Assembly (NCBI RefSeq): GCF_033473495.1
Contig: NC_088936.1
Location: 2,604,001 to 2,668,000 of the forward strand
Origin: Cercospora beticola
Lineage: Eukaryota; Ascomycota; Dothideomycetes; Mycosphaerellales; Mycosphaerellaceae
DNA: 64,000 nt
Reading direction: 5' to 3'
In this document: piece by piece, positions 10,939 to 22,685 of the stretch
Layout: each line of letters begins with the position of its first letter
Numbering within the stretch: position 1 is the stretch's first letter
The notes under the pieces: generated by a model
Databases searched by the model: none
Seen by the model: the letters and a program-made list of their open reading frames with translations, nothing else
Told to the model about the DNA's origin: nothing
Position numbers and translations under genes: made by a program

Positions 10939-12516
10939 GGTGGCGACGGTAGTGTGGACGTGTGGATCGACGACAGCTCTTGGACGGCATACAACATGCC
11001 GTCGATTTGTGTATGGGTTTGCGTGACGTTGCGTCGACTCAGTTTTGTCGTTCCCTTACCTTCCAGGTGCTCCATGAATCTGTCGATAGTCGAAACATTC
11101 CCGAAAAGCCGCTCTAAAAACTTACGGAGAGGTGGATGCGAACGAGTCATAACGACATGAAATCGACCGTGAATAATCTTACGCATTGGCAGTCCCCAAT
11201 CGATCATGAAACGGATGCGCTCTAGACTGTATTTGCCCAGTTCCAGTGCTTCAATTAGCCAGGCAACTCGTTCGCATGTCGGAGAGACGTATCCGCTGAG
11301 AGCGGCACATATTTGCCGTAGACTGACATCCTCGAGCGCGTGATATGCTTCATCGCCCTTGCCATTGGCTATGAGATCGTCTGCGCCGGTGGCCCGCACC
11401 TCTTGTTGGCGGTCGGAGCTCAGGTCGGGGATCATCTGCTCGTATGAAAACGGATTGACGATGCGACCGTTCGCCAGATCATCGCTCTCAGACTCACTTG
11501 CATCATCATGGCTGAGCAGACAGTCTGTGGCATTGCGATCATCGGTGTCTGAGGTCACTGGCGCACTGGCCGATGATTGTGTGAGGTTTGAAGCATCGAA
11601 ATCGAGATCCCGGTCGTTGTCTGTCTCTGACGGATAGCCCTCAAACACGTCCTGTACAACGCCGCGCCGCCGTCGGAATTGGCGAGTAGCTGAGCGACGC
11701 TGATCTGTTGTTCTCTTCCTCATGCGCCTCTTCCGAGTGTTGACAACTATGGTAGCCTCGTCGCTGTCGCTAGGAATCTCGATGACTTTTGACTGCGAGA
11801 TTGACATGTTCTTGCGCTTTCTCGTCGTTGCAGGGATCGCCAGGGACCGCGACTCGTCCTCTGGCTCACTCACATGGGTGCCGAGACGTGGCAAGAAGCC
11901 GGTCGATGGAGCAGTAGAGTGTGCTTGTAGAGTGGGTGAGCGACTTCGTCCTCGCGCGGCGCTGACCGGTGCTGGAGAAAGCATTTCTTCATGCCGGAAA
12001 AGAGAGATTTCATGGCGAGAAGATCTAGCTTTGACTCGGTCTGAAGACGTGGTTGGCTGCGTGAAAGTGGTTCCTCCCGAGCAGAGGGAAGACTTGATCG
12101 ACTGGACGATGCATCTCTACGGGCCAGAGCGACCTCTGTGTTTGTACAGGAGGGGCGCGAGGACCGGCAGGAGGACCGTTTGCTTGAGCGGAAGACCGAT
12201 TTGTCCGTGAGGCAGAAAAGCTGTCTGCTCTACTGGGAGGAAAGATCTTGCGTGTAGAAGCTGTCGTTGTGGTATGCAGACTGTCAAACACGTCCTTGAA
12301 GCCCTCGCGCAGGGCGTCGATGACCCATTCATCGTCGTTGATATCACCGAGAGCAACGATGCTGTTGAGGAGGTCGGTGTCCTCCTGTGACATTCTTCTG
12401 CGTGATATTTTTTGGAGGAAGTTAAACAACTGAGGGTCTGTTTTCCTAAGACGCAAAATGGCAGCCGAAGGTTTCGCCGGTGGTGGCAGCAGATCGTCTT
12501 GGAGGTGGCCGTCCAT
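10932..12516 (-). CDS. Putative nuclear lineage-specific protein, copy A
   Basis: Proposed exons 12148-12516 and 10932-12101 flank a 46-nt intron (donor GTACAA, acceptor CCAG, phase 0) and give 512 aa. The N-terminal part has helical segments (DDEWVIDALREGFKDVFDS). A disordered Ser/Pro region follows, then a strongly basic patch (TRKRRMRKR and similar) beside acidic stretches, and then a globular C-terminal part (ICAALSGYVSPTCERVAW, KYSLERIRFMIDWGLPMRK). Basic nuclear-localisation-like clusters suggest a nuclear protein. No known domain is recognised. The N-terminal GFK..F segment resembles that of the neighbour at 13.2-15.2 kb, suggesting a local duplication. The intron donor is weak, so the join is tentative. 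Confidence 0.55.
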
Positions 12517-13212
12517 GCCTGCTCACAAGGCTTCAGAAACACACTTGTCGTCAGTATTGTCGCGTTCGGAATGAGCAGATGAGCTTGTACTTGCCACCAT
12601 CGCGGATGAGATGGAGCGCCCGTGGCGCGTCACTCCATGGGCTTCAGTGCGAGCGCGCTCTAATGATGCGAGCGTATTGATGTGGGTTAGAGGCAGTGCG
12701 AATGTCATCCGCGGCGCGCCATGCTGATAGGTGGTGAAGGGCGCGAGAGAAATGTGGCTGGTCGCTGGTCGGTGGTCCTTTGACCGGCTGCGTCAGGTAA
12801 AAAATGACTGGCAAGGGTTGCGTAACTGTAGCGTTGAGGTATTGATATCATGTCTGTTGGTGATGTGGTTCCGAACATGTTGGTGCGATGGCAGCAACGT
12901 GAATGTTCGCATTCGGTCAGGCTCCCAGAATAGGCAGTCGCGTTTCGCGGGGACGCGCGACCTCACTGGACCCTTTGCATCATTACTTTCATGTGCTCTT
13001 GTTGCGGAGAAGACCGCCGTCAGTTTCCTCGACTATTGTTTTGCGAATTGGAAATATCGGACAACCATCAGATTCATTGCTATAGTTGTCTGAATCTCGT
13101 GGCATCGCTACAGCTATGGGAGCCTCATGGTCTATCATTCTTGCCTACCTCGTTCGTGCAATCATGTCTTCTTCCAGACGCCCGGTTCTGCATGGCGTAT
13201 CGTCTCTTGTGG
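12517..13212. other. Intergenic between the paralogue-like genes
   Basis: About 700 bp upstream of copy A and downstream of copy B. ORFs are short and mutually overlapping. I see no domain, RNA gene or repeat that stands out. Confidence 0.4.
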
Positions 13213-15166
13213 TCACAAGTCCCACACTTCATCGATGAACTCACGTAGCAATGTCGCGACCTTCCCGTCATCATCCTCGAGCATTTCATCTTCGCCATCG
13301 GCAAACATCTCCATGATACTGTTTACCTCATCCTAGATCACTCGTTGTGGCAGTCTTCGGGATCCTGCATGATCAGAGTACTTTTTGGGGCCCCGACCAT
13401 CTCTAACCTTGGCTTTCTTTCGATAGAAAGCTTTGCCGAGAGCGAATACGCGGTTCGCAATTTTGACGATGGCGTTGCTCGTCGATGCGTCACGGAATAT
13501 ACCAGCTTCCTTCTTTCTCGTTGCGAAGATCAGTGTGACGTCTCTGCTAGCGCATAAATGGAGTCGTGCTCCCATTTCGAAAATCAGCATGAAGTCCCAG
13601 AAAGTGGGTGGGCGATTTTTGAAGGACAACCCGATGCGGATCCGAATGCCCGGAGCAAGGAAATCGTCCTCAGATGCGCGGCCCAACCACTTGCAGTGTG
13701 GGTCGGGATTGTTCGTGTTCGAGGCTGGAAAATGCGTGTGAGCCAATGCCCACTCCAGATCCGTGCGATGGCCTTTGCGGTTGCCGAGCGCGAAGTGGCA
13801 GAAGAAATGGTCCTTCCCATCCATCTCGCAATTGGCGACGTGTGCGGTCAAGAGATCGTTGTATATGACCCTCATAACCGTATCATATGAGCGGCCACAT
13901 TGGACTTGTGTGATGCGGCGCGGAAGACGGTTTCCGTCCTCATCTCTTGGGTATTCCAACACTGCTCTCTTGACGATCGAATCGGTGCGGTTAATATGAT
14001 CAACGACAAGATTGCTCAGCACCTAGCGCGGAGTCGGATCCATATCACTTGGCTCCCACACAAGGATCACCTTGAGCTTTCATTGACCTGAAGGGACGAG
14101 TGTCGTCGGCAGTGTAACGAGCCTCTCTTCCGCCTCGGTAGGTCGATCTTGCTCTTCCTCCTGTGGAGCGGTCTCGGACGCGTCACAATCCTTCCGCTAT
14201 TCCTTCTGGGGTAGTTGGGATGGCTGTGATGGCATGGCATGTGCCTCTCCCGGGCCGCGTCTGTTGAAGAGCATATGGTAATTGTTTTTGGATGGACTGT
14301 GGCAGCGCCAGACTTTGCTGGCTTTGGTGTGGTGATCGGTGAGTCGCTGAGCATCACACCTGTGCCTGGGGCCGGCACAGCCAATCTTGCGGTCTTTGGC
14401 AGAGAGGCTTCGTCGTCTAGTTCGGGGTTTGGATCCGAGCGCTTTCGGGTATGCGCGAGAGATGCTTTGGATGGAGTGCTTGGAGGTGGCACCATGCTTT
14501 CCGTTGCGTCTCGATTGACAGATGGACGCTGTGCGCTATCGTATAGCTCCCAGATGTGGCCATGTGGCCTTGCGTGAACAGGTTCTATAAATTCGCATGT
14601 CGTGTAGTGCTGCTCGCGCTGAGAGAGATCTCCAAGCTCGCTTTTATTGTCGGGATTTCTCGTTCCCGTCATCAGAACTTTCGTCGAAGTCAACGACGAC
14701 TGTTCTCGAGGCGTGTTCTAGGTGTTCGAACAGGAGCGCTGCGGGACCGGATGAGGGTATCGCGCGTTCCGCTTGAGTGCCCATATCGTCTACATCGTCT
14801 ATGACAACGATGGTCGATGCATTTGAGTCGGCAGCCGAAGTTCCACGAACAGTTGTTCGAGGCTGCGTTGGAGCTGAAGGGAAGAGGTGCTTGAAGCCAG
14901 AGCGCGAGTCCTCCACGACCCATTTGTCGCCGCACAAATCTTTCAGACTCAACGTGATCTGTCATGGTAATTATAGGCGAAGGAAGCGACTACGGGCTCA
15001 CCGATGAGGACGGTAAGAGTCGGCAGGATGAGCGCCATTCGCGCCAAGGTACTGTATGCGGCAGGTGAAATTCCGTGGCTTCCATCTCGCAGAGATCGGT
15101 GAAAGGAAGCAACGATGGAGACGTGTGCTGGAGGTGCAGATCTCCATCATCTGGAGCAATGGACAT
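13213..15166 (-). CDS. Putative nuclear lineage-specific protein, copy B (multi-exon, partly resolved)
   Basis: Several exons can be chained. Start MSIAPDD at 15166, then a 43-nt intron (14959-15001, GTGAGC...ACAG). Exon 14958-14645 contains DKWVVEDSRSGFKHLF and acidic IVVIDDVDDMG. A disordered part (14640-14250) and an acidic part (14205-14090, ETAPQEEEQDRPTEAEERL) follow. A globular part at 13408-13963 contains FWDFMLIFEMGARLHLCASRD. After a 75-nt intron (13333-13407, phase 0) the last exon 13213-13332 encodes an acidic tail ending EFIDEVWDL. The joins near 14.65 and 14.2-14.25 kb could not be assigned to good splice sites, so the gene may also carry a frameshift. Family unknown; probably a paralogue of the 10.9-12.5 kb gene. 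Confidence 0.45.
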
Positions 15167-15991
15167 TCGCAAGTTCAAGTTGGGAGATGATGAAAGGCAT
15201 GCTGTGCTGTTGACGCGTTCGGCGACGCGTCGACGCGTCAAGTTGGGAAAGAAGACGACGTGTGCTCGGCTCCGATTCGGAGCCGAGTGCAGTAGCCACA
15301 CATTGGGTCCGATGAATGCAGAACACGAGGACGATGTTGACCATTAGGGTCTGTGGCATGCGCGAATATCTGCGCTGGCATCAGGGAGCGACCTGGAGAC
15401 AAGACAGCTGACGAAGTGTCACGAAGAGTGCGCAAACGAACCAACACGAGATGCATGTTGTCCAATTTCATTTGCCTCTTGCAAGGCCCAAGGGTGCGCA
15501 TGGGGAGCAGCCAGGCCAAGAGAAACAGAGGGAGTCCAGAGCGATCACTCGCTTCCGCACACCGTCCGCACATTCGAGCCACGCAGCTTGAGAAAGCAAA
15601 TGCAAAGCATTCGGAAGTGGCAAGCAGAGAAACGAAATGCAATCTCATCCTTCATCAACGCGATTACATTAATCACCCTAAATACAACAATGTAAATTGT
15701 CGCTTTGCTTTGTGTGTTGTGTACGAAATGAAAAACAGAGATGAACGAGCCCGAAAGCCTCGAACTATCCCAGCATAGCAGCGCGAGATACAGCAGAGCA
15801 ACCAGAGCGAAGTCTCTTCGTGACCTTGTCTTGTCAGCTGTCGACGAGGATCCAATTATTAGGTCCGCTGCGAAACAGTGTCAGTTCTTGCTCCTCTTGA
15901 TTTCGGGCTTGAAGGATTCGCAGAACATAGAACTTACGTGCTACTGTGTCTCTGAAGCTGCTGCTGGGTAGGCTCGGTGTCTCTGAGTGGT
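15167..15991. other. Intergenic, no supported gene
   Basis: About 820 bp between copy B and the 3' end of the 12-exon gene. The minus-strand ORF at 15238-15648 begins with a hydrophobic run but lacks any other support. The part near 15840-15990 is likely 3' UTR of the gene ending at 15992. Confidence 0.4.
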
Positions 15992-18900
15992 CTAGATACG
16001 AAGGACTCCCAGGAGACCAGCGCCACCGGCGCCAGGAGCGGGGGCCTGGTTGTTGAACGGGAAACCAGGTGCTGCAAACGAGGTCAGCTTCCATAAATCG
16101 TCATCATGAAAATAGTCGAGACTCACCGGTGATCGAGTTCGTGTCGAGAGGCTTGTTGAATGGGAAACCTGCTCCGAGGGGGACCGCTGTTTCATTGATA
16201 TTAGTAAAATGTGCGAGAGCGATAAGCAGATTTGATTCTTCCAAGTGAAAGCTGTGTTCAAAGTCGGAGTGCTCGATAATGACTTACGAGGAAGGCCGTA
16301 TGCAGGTGGTGGCGGATACGCAACGGGAGGAGGAGGAGGAGGGTACGCAGCTGGTGGAGGAGCGTAGGAAGCCGGTCGTGGCGCTGGCGGTGGATAGCTC
16401 GGCGGTGGAGGCTGAGGATAGCTTGGTTGACCGTAGCTCGGAGGTGGCCTTTGAGCGGGAGGCGGAGGGTAAGCTGCGGGAGCGTTGTTTGGCAGTCCGC
16501 CTGCAATTTATATTAGTACTGTGTGACTTCGGCTCTCACGTCAATCGACGTACCGTAACTCTGTGGAGGCACTGGTGATGGTGGGAAGCCGCCCTGCTGA
16601 GGTGGGAAGCCCTGACCAGCACCCTGTTGAGGTGGGAAGTTTGGCATACCACCGCCTGGCTGTTGCTGTCCGGGGAAGTTTGGAGCACCTCCCGGCTGTT
16701 GTCCTGGGAAGCCTTGGCCAGCGCCCTGTTGAGGTGGGAAGTTTGGCATACCACCGCCTGGCTGTTGCTGTCCGGGGAAGTTTGGAGCACCTCCCGGCTG
16801 TTGTCCTGGGAAGCCTTGGCCAGCGCCCTGTTGAGGTGGGAAGTTTGGCATACCACCGCCTGGCTGTTGCTGTCCGGGGAAGTTTGGAGCACCTCCCGGC
16901 TGTTGTCCTGGGAAGCCTTGGCCAGCGCCCTGCTGAGGTGGGATGCCTTGGCCAGCGCCTTGCTGAGGTGGGATGCCCTGGCCAGCGCCTTGCTGAGGTG
17001 GGATGCCCTGGCCTCCTGCAAGCATGCAGTTAGCATACGATCCAAATAACTAGACACGCTCACGTAGCACGAATAGCATTCAAGTACCTTGAGCTGGTGG
17101 CAAGTTCGCACCACCATATCCGCCCTGTGGAGCTGGCATGTATGCTATAAGATATGTCAACATCGTCAATTGTACACAGATACTGAACAACGGTCTTACG
17201 CTTAGGCTGAGATGGTTGCGCTGGAGGAAGGTTTGTGGCACCGTACGATCCTGGCTGACCTGCTCCTGTGACAGTCAGTACAAGTCGTCATACGACAATG
17301 GTCACTACGCTTACCGCCTTGAGAGCCGAGTCCTTGTGGTCCTGCGCCTGGAGGTCCTTGACTTCCTGCTGGGCCCTGCATCTGTCCTTGTCCGGGGGCT
17401 TGACCGAATGGTGGAGCTTGGCCCATGCCATTTTGAGATTGAGGCATTGCGTTTGGAGGAGCACTGAGGCTGCCAGAGGAGCTTCGACCACCGAAGCTAC
17501 CATCAAGGCCTTGGCCGTTGGTCGGCGCTCCCATGCCGTTTGGAATTTGAGGAGGCATGCCATTGGGAGGAGTGCCTTGGCCATTGGGACGGTTCTGCGG
17601 GGGAATGCCGTTCGGAGCACCAGGAGCACCGGGTGCGTTGCCCGAAACACTCTGGCTTTGAGTACCATAACCTCCAGAGCCTCCCTGACCTTTGCCGGAC
17701 CCAGGCATACCACTACCACTCTGGGGAACGACTTCGTTGTTCGCGCCAGGGCCGTTCTGAGGAATGCCATTGTTAGCTCCTGCTGCGTTCGGGAGCTGAC
17801 CGCCCTTCGAGCCCGTTGGGCTGTTTGGAAGGCCACCCTTGCTTGCTCCAGGACCGCCATTCTGAGCGCCACTGTTGGTAGCGCCAGGACCGCTGCTTTG
17901 CGGGACGTTATTGTTCAATCCGGGTGGGGTGTTCGGGCCGCTTCCAGGCCCGTGTTGAGAGTTACTCGGTCCAGATGCGCCATTTGGAGCGCTTCCGGAG
18001 TTTGTTGAAGGAGGGCCTTGCTGCTGCTGCTGTCCGTTCGATGGCATTGGGGAGCCAGATCCTGAATTGCCATAGCCTTTTGGCTGAGACGGCTGGGCCG
18101 GAGGAAGGTTCTTGGACTCGTACGATTGTGGTTGCGGAGGCTGGGGTTGCGGTTGCGGCGGCGGAAGGTTCTTGGCCGGATACGATGATGGAGGCTGCTG
18201 AGGCTGAGGTGGTTGAGGCTGCTTAGGTTGCTGAGGCGGTTGCTGAGGCTGAGCGGGCGGGAGGTTCTTAGACTCGTAGGACTGAGGCTGAGGCTGAGGG
18301 GGTGGTAAGTTCTTAGACTCGTAGGACTGAGGCTGAGGCTGAGGGGGTGGTAAGTTCTTTGCACCGTATGACTGAGCAGATCCAGCACCAGCAGAGCCGC
18401 CCGGAGCGGGAGCCAATGGACCTCCTTGAGCTGGACCGAGAGCGCCAGGATTCATGGCGTTTGCAGCAGCTTGAGCAGCAGGATTCTTTTGCGTTCCTGG
18501 TCCGCCATTGGCTTGACCGGCACCTATGTCACGTCAGTCGAACCCATGAGGTCAAAATCCGTGTGAAAGCGCATACCCGGAATGTCAGAGATGCCAGGAA
18601 CGATTGGAGGCTGGCCATTCATAGCTTGAGCTGCGTTTGCATTCGGAGGCATATTTGCCGATGGAGGCGCATTCAACGACTGAGGTGTGTTGTCCATTTC
18701 CGAATCGTCCATATTCGAAGCATCAAGTTGCGAAGCATCCATTGGAGATGCACCCATCGGCGAAGCACCCATTGGCGAGCCAGAACCTGCTCAGATTAGT
18801 GACAATTTCATACCGAATGTTGAAAATGCCATGCTCGTACCTGGGATCTGCTGAGCTGTAGACTTCGTGCCCCAAGCGCCAGCCTCTGCACGGCGTTGGC

Positions 18901-20914
18901 TGTTTCCAGTCAGTAGTGATACTTTGTGTGAGTCTGATGGAACTTACAAATTAGGAGCAGAGCCAGAAGCACCAAATCCCTGAGCTATAGAATTGTCAGT
19001 ATCATGATCGATGTTTGGAGCTCAAGTGATGCTTCATATCGGAACATGATTGAGAGTGAACACAGCGATGTAATCCGTGCGTTACGAGTCTGTACTTACG
19101 AGCTTGACCTGGCATCTGTCCTTGCTGCATCTGCGATGCACCGAACTGTTGAGCAGCCATTTGGTTAGGATCAAACTGAGGCGATCCATATCCGGCGCCG
19201 TCGGCCTGTTGTGGCCAAGATGGCGAGTTCATAGCGTAGCTGTTAGAGCCGCCAGATTGGCCTGAAGAAAGTCAGCACTTGAATCATGAAACAGATCGAA
19301 GGAGTGATGGCGCTGTAATTGCAATGAGTACTCACCTCCAAAGCCGCTTGGGCCCGTCGCGCCTTGTAGACTCGGTGCACCACCCATGCCGGGTTGCTGC
19401 GCATTCTGTGGAGGGAAAGCAGAGTTGGGCTGAGCATTCTGTTGAGCGAGAGAACCGCTCATGCTGTTTGGACCCATCCCTCCTGGACCCATGCCAGGTT
19501 GCTGAGCACTCTGTTGACCGAGGGCGTTGCTCAAACTGCCGCTGCCTGGAGCCATGCCGCTTGAAGCGCCGGATGGACCACTCATGCCGTTCTGTGGAGG
19601 CATCATTGAGTCCATGTCATTCTCAGAGTTGGACTTGGAAGCGCCAGGCATGCTATTCTGAGCGTTTTGCTGAGACTGAGTGCTTGGAGCGCCGTTCAGC
19701 GGAGTGGGCGGGCCATGCTGAGATCCAGGACCGGACGCACCCTGTTGAGCGTTCATGTTTGGAGGTGGAACCGTTCCTTGGCCCTGGCCTTGTCCTTGTG
19801 ATGGTCCAGTCGGGGGCTTAGATGGGCTTGAGCCTGCATTTTGCTGAGCAGCTGGAAGAGCGGCGCTCGCGCCGTACCCAGATGGTGCCTGAGGGGACGT
19901 TGGGGGCTGACTGTGCGGCGGAGAAGGTGGCGTATCCTGTTTAGGCGACGTTGGAGGCTTCTCAGTTGGCTTCTCAGGCTGCTTGTTGCCGCCGTATGGC
20001 TGTGCAGGAGTGTCAGGCTTCTTCGGAGTATCAGGCTTGGGTGGCGTTGGGGAGTCTTCGTGAGGCTTGTCAGGATGGTCCTCTTCACCATAGGACTTCT
20101 GCTTTGGAGTATCGTGCGTCGGTGGGGTGTCTTGCTTTGGCGAGTCTGGCTTTGGCGAGTCTGGCTTTGGCGAGTCTGGCTTTGGCGAGTCTGGCTTTGG
20201 CGTGTCTGGCTTTGGCGTGTCTGGCTTAGGTGGCGTTGGTGGTGACTGCTGAGTCGGCTTCTCCTCGTAAGACGACGGATGATCACCTCGCTTGGAGTGA
20301 CGGACAGCAGAAGTGGAGCAGGTGAAACCGTGCTCAGGCGCGGCCTCTTCATCTGCCCACGCCTGAAGATCTGGAAGCCAAGCCTGGAACTTTTCGATCT
20401 CGCCAGCGCCGTTGAAACGCCAGAAGGCGACTTGGGAGAGCACGATATCGTCGTTGGAAGTACGACGACGGAGAGTGCGGTGAGCATCGGACGCAACCTT
20501 CTTCTCCTCGGCTGCGGGACGGAAGTAGACCAACGAGGAAGCAACATCAGGGCAGTCTGAGACAAAGTCGACGATCTCGGCCTCGTATGTTCCCTCTGTG
20601 CTGGCAGCGTTGATCTTTGGAGCAGGAGCCAGTGCAAAGAAGTCCTCGATCGAATCTTCGAAGTCTGCGAACTTGCCGTCAGGATTGACACGTCCAATCG
20701 CGTCGGGCGCGAAGAGGCCACGGACTGCCTTCCTGCCTTGCTTGGCCGATGCGGAGTTTGCTGGAGAGACAGTCGAGTCGTAAACCGACTGAATGGCCTT
20801 CAGATTGCGCTGAAACCATTCTGGCTGCTTGTTGCCATCCTCACCACCCTTGGGCAGTGCAGAGGCCACAGTGGCCAAGCATAACAAAGAACGAGTGACA
20901 GTTTTGGACACCAT
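15992..20914 (-). CDS. 1397-aa secreted Pro/Gln/Gly-rich matrix-like protein, 12 exons
   Basis: Exons (minus strand, 5' to 3'): 19336-20914, 19100-19261, 18948-18984, 18841-18899, 18577-18786, 17315-18523, 17200-17265, 17088-17144, 16554-17015, 16288-16500, 16127-16186, 15992-16071. They total 4194 nt, exactly 1398 codons. All introns are GT-AG and 48-115 nt. Residues 1-20 are a signal peptide (MVSKTVTRSLLCLATVASAL). Residues about 25-185 resemble an NTF2/SnoaL-like fold (FEDSIEDFFALAP, then LSQVAFWRFNGAGEIEKF). The rest is low complexity: KPD[ST]P repeats, SYESKNLPPPQPQPQ repeats, Gly/Asn/Ser-rich blocks, a 34-residue repeat (16.6-16.9 kb), and Tyr/Pro blocks. Ten of 11 introns are phase 1, so most internal exons are symmetric modules. 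A TATA-like element lies about 110 bp upstream. Probably an extracellular or wall matrix protein; role unknown. Confidence 0.85.
16639..16944 (-). repeat. Three tandem 102-bp coding repeats
   Basis: Near-identical 102-bp units start at 16639, 16741 and 16843 (each begins GTTTGGCATACC on the plus strand). Each encodes 34 residues of the MPNFPPQQGAGQGF / PGGAPNFPGQQQPGGG type inside exon 9 of the matrix-like gene. The near absence of substitutions points to recent expansion or homogenisation. Confidence 0.9.
16930..17013 (-). repeat. Three tandem 30-bp coding repeats (GAGQGIPPQQ)
   Basis: Directly beside the 102-bp repeats lies a 30-bp unit present about three times, encoding the decapeptide GAGQGIPPQQ. 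It shares the GAGQG core with the larger repeat and may be its ancestor or a truncated derivative. Confidence 0.85.
18230..18365 (-). repeat. SYESKNLPPPQPQPQ coding repeat
   Basis: A unit of about 45 bp, encoding S-Y-[EG]-[SA]-K-N-L-P-P-[PA]-Q-P-Q-P-Q, recurs in tandem near the start of exon 6. Diverged copies lie further on (near 18100-18180), and an echo appears in exons 7 and 8 (SYGATNLPPAQ, GGANLPPAQ). Confidence 0.8.
20126..20231 (-). repeat. 15-bp repeat coding KPD[ST]P
   Basis: About seven units of TTTGGCGAGTCTGGC-type sequence on the plus strand encode K-P-D-[ST]-P (one K-Q-D-T-P) on the minus strand, within exon 1 of the matrix-like gene just after the globular domain. Four consecutive units encode KPDSP. 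Confidence 0.9.
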
Positions 20915-22685
20915 GGTGTTGGCTCCAAAACGAATGTAGAGCAAACTAAACGAGTGTGAATGAAGGTGGTCCGCAACAGCGGTTGTCGGTGAGGAGAAAA
21001 GACCTTCTCTCAGGAGGAATCTCTATATATCGCAACGTGGGGCTGCCAAATGCTGGCATTTCGCTTGCATGCCCTCTAATCATGCTTGGGGCCTTGGTAC
21101 GAGGTAAGATTACTCTCCTGAGCTTCGAGGGTTCATACGCCATTAGCCGTTATGGGCGACCTGGCGAACATACCAGGCCGCGCATCGAGCAAGGTGCACG
21201 GATGAATGCAGAAGACGATTATCGTCGAATCTTCTCTGACCCAGTGCTCGTCATGCCCTAATTCATGGTTCTCAAAGGAGTTGAGCATGGGTTTGTCTGT
21301 GCTGCAGCGGGGATACCCATATGCGGAGATGTTGTAGATGACTCCGCAAGACCGCATTAGTCCGCTGGCCGTTCTAAGCCAAGTTCATATCAAGCGGCAT
21401 GAACAGTCAACATGCGCTCCTGATCAGCAGTCGAACAATCGACTCGTATATCACAGAATGGCTTGACACAGATGCTCCCAGACTTTGGGACCTCGGCAAA
21501 GAAGGCACACAACCTGCAGAGCTGCCCAGCTGGAAGCGTCGTACAGAGTTCATGTTCCTGCATTGGCCTGGCATATCAAATCTCGAGGATCCAGGTATAT
21601 CGTGGACGATCAAGGATTTCTAGCTTTTGTGCAGACCAGGCCATCGCATTCCGTTTCCAATACGTCGCCCAGCGCGCAGAAAAATGCAAGAAATACTGTG
21701 CGGTTACTCTTGCCCTTGCGGCAGAGAGACTTGATCGCATGTCGCCAGCGTTCAAAAAAGATGACAACGGTTCGAGCGTTAGGCGTGACGTTCGAAGAAG
21801 CAGCAGCTAAAACTTAAAGTTTGCGACAACAGCTTCATCCATGTTCGCGGAAAGGCCTCCAATTGCTGTACCTGACAAACCCTGCGCGGACGCGCACGCG
21901 GGTGGAGACAAGGCATTCTCCACGAATAGGTACCGCATGAGCAATTATGTAAACCCAGCCCATAATTCATCTTGCTTGTCGATGAACCTCAACGTGATGC
22001 TGAGAAAGCGAGTGGAAGGGATTCGATATCGTCATACCGCCAATAGCCTCATTCATTGGAATTAGATGTGCCAGCTGGCAACAAACGGCGCTTGTACTGT
22101 ATAAGGCTGCTACCCGACAGTCTCTCGTCGCCATCTTGTATTGCAATGGCGTGAGTGTCCGCTTTGCGGATGCATCGCCAAGCGCGACTGCCTGGCATAG
22201 CGCGATGCAGCATAGGAAAGTTCGAGCATTCGCTGACCGAGAGCTGGCTGATCATCAGACTTCCAGCGCTCAAAATTGTGCTGGTCCAAAGTAATGGACT
22301 TCTGAAACAGTGAAGCTCACGATGCCCATGTCAACGGCAATTGTGAACCTGACTCTTAGAACAACGGCTCGGCCCCGGACAGTATAGCTGGCTTCGGCAT
22401 TGCACCGGCTTTCCAAATCTCCTCAGCATCCTCGATCGTGAAGCTGGCGCTCTCACGTTCATTTTGAGATGAGGTTTGCGACATCTCAATGGACGCCATG
22501 CACATTTTCCGTCACTGAAGTCTGACATGCGCTCATGCGAATTCGATCCAATGCCTGAGCACGGGCTGTCCAAGGCTGTCGCTTGCGCAAGGATTGCCGA
22601 CGACTCGAAAGCAGCTTCTCCGTGGTGACCCCTGACCATACTGTTGGACAATCGCTTTTGTCACGTTACCATGAGTATTTCTGTC
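20915..22685. other. Intergenic, 1.8 kb, no supported gene
   Basis: This holds the promoter of the matrix-like gene (20915 to about 21100) and the downstream flank of the F-box gene. The ORFs present are under 120 codons, conflict with each other and lack domains. I see no tRNA-like box or inverted terminal repeats. Confidence 0.45.
21024..21030 (-). promoter_or_regulatory. TATA-like element of the matrix-like gene
   Basis: TATATAT lies about 110 bp upstream of the ATG at 20914, in a position suitable for a core promoter with a short leader. Motif-based only. Confidence 0.4.

Noticed and set aside
15238..15648. 136-codon minus-strand ORF starting with a hydrophobic run
   Set aside because: The hydrophobic start is followed by sequence with no family features, and it overlaps the likely 5' end of copy B.
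16563..17049. Long plus-strand ORFs opposite the 102-bp repeats
   Set aside because: These are shadows of the repeat on the other strand; the minus-strand reading is flanked by exact splice sites.
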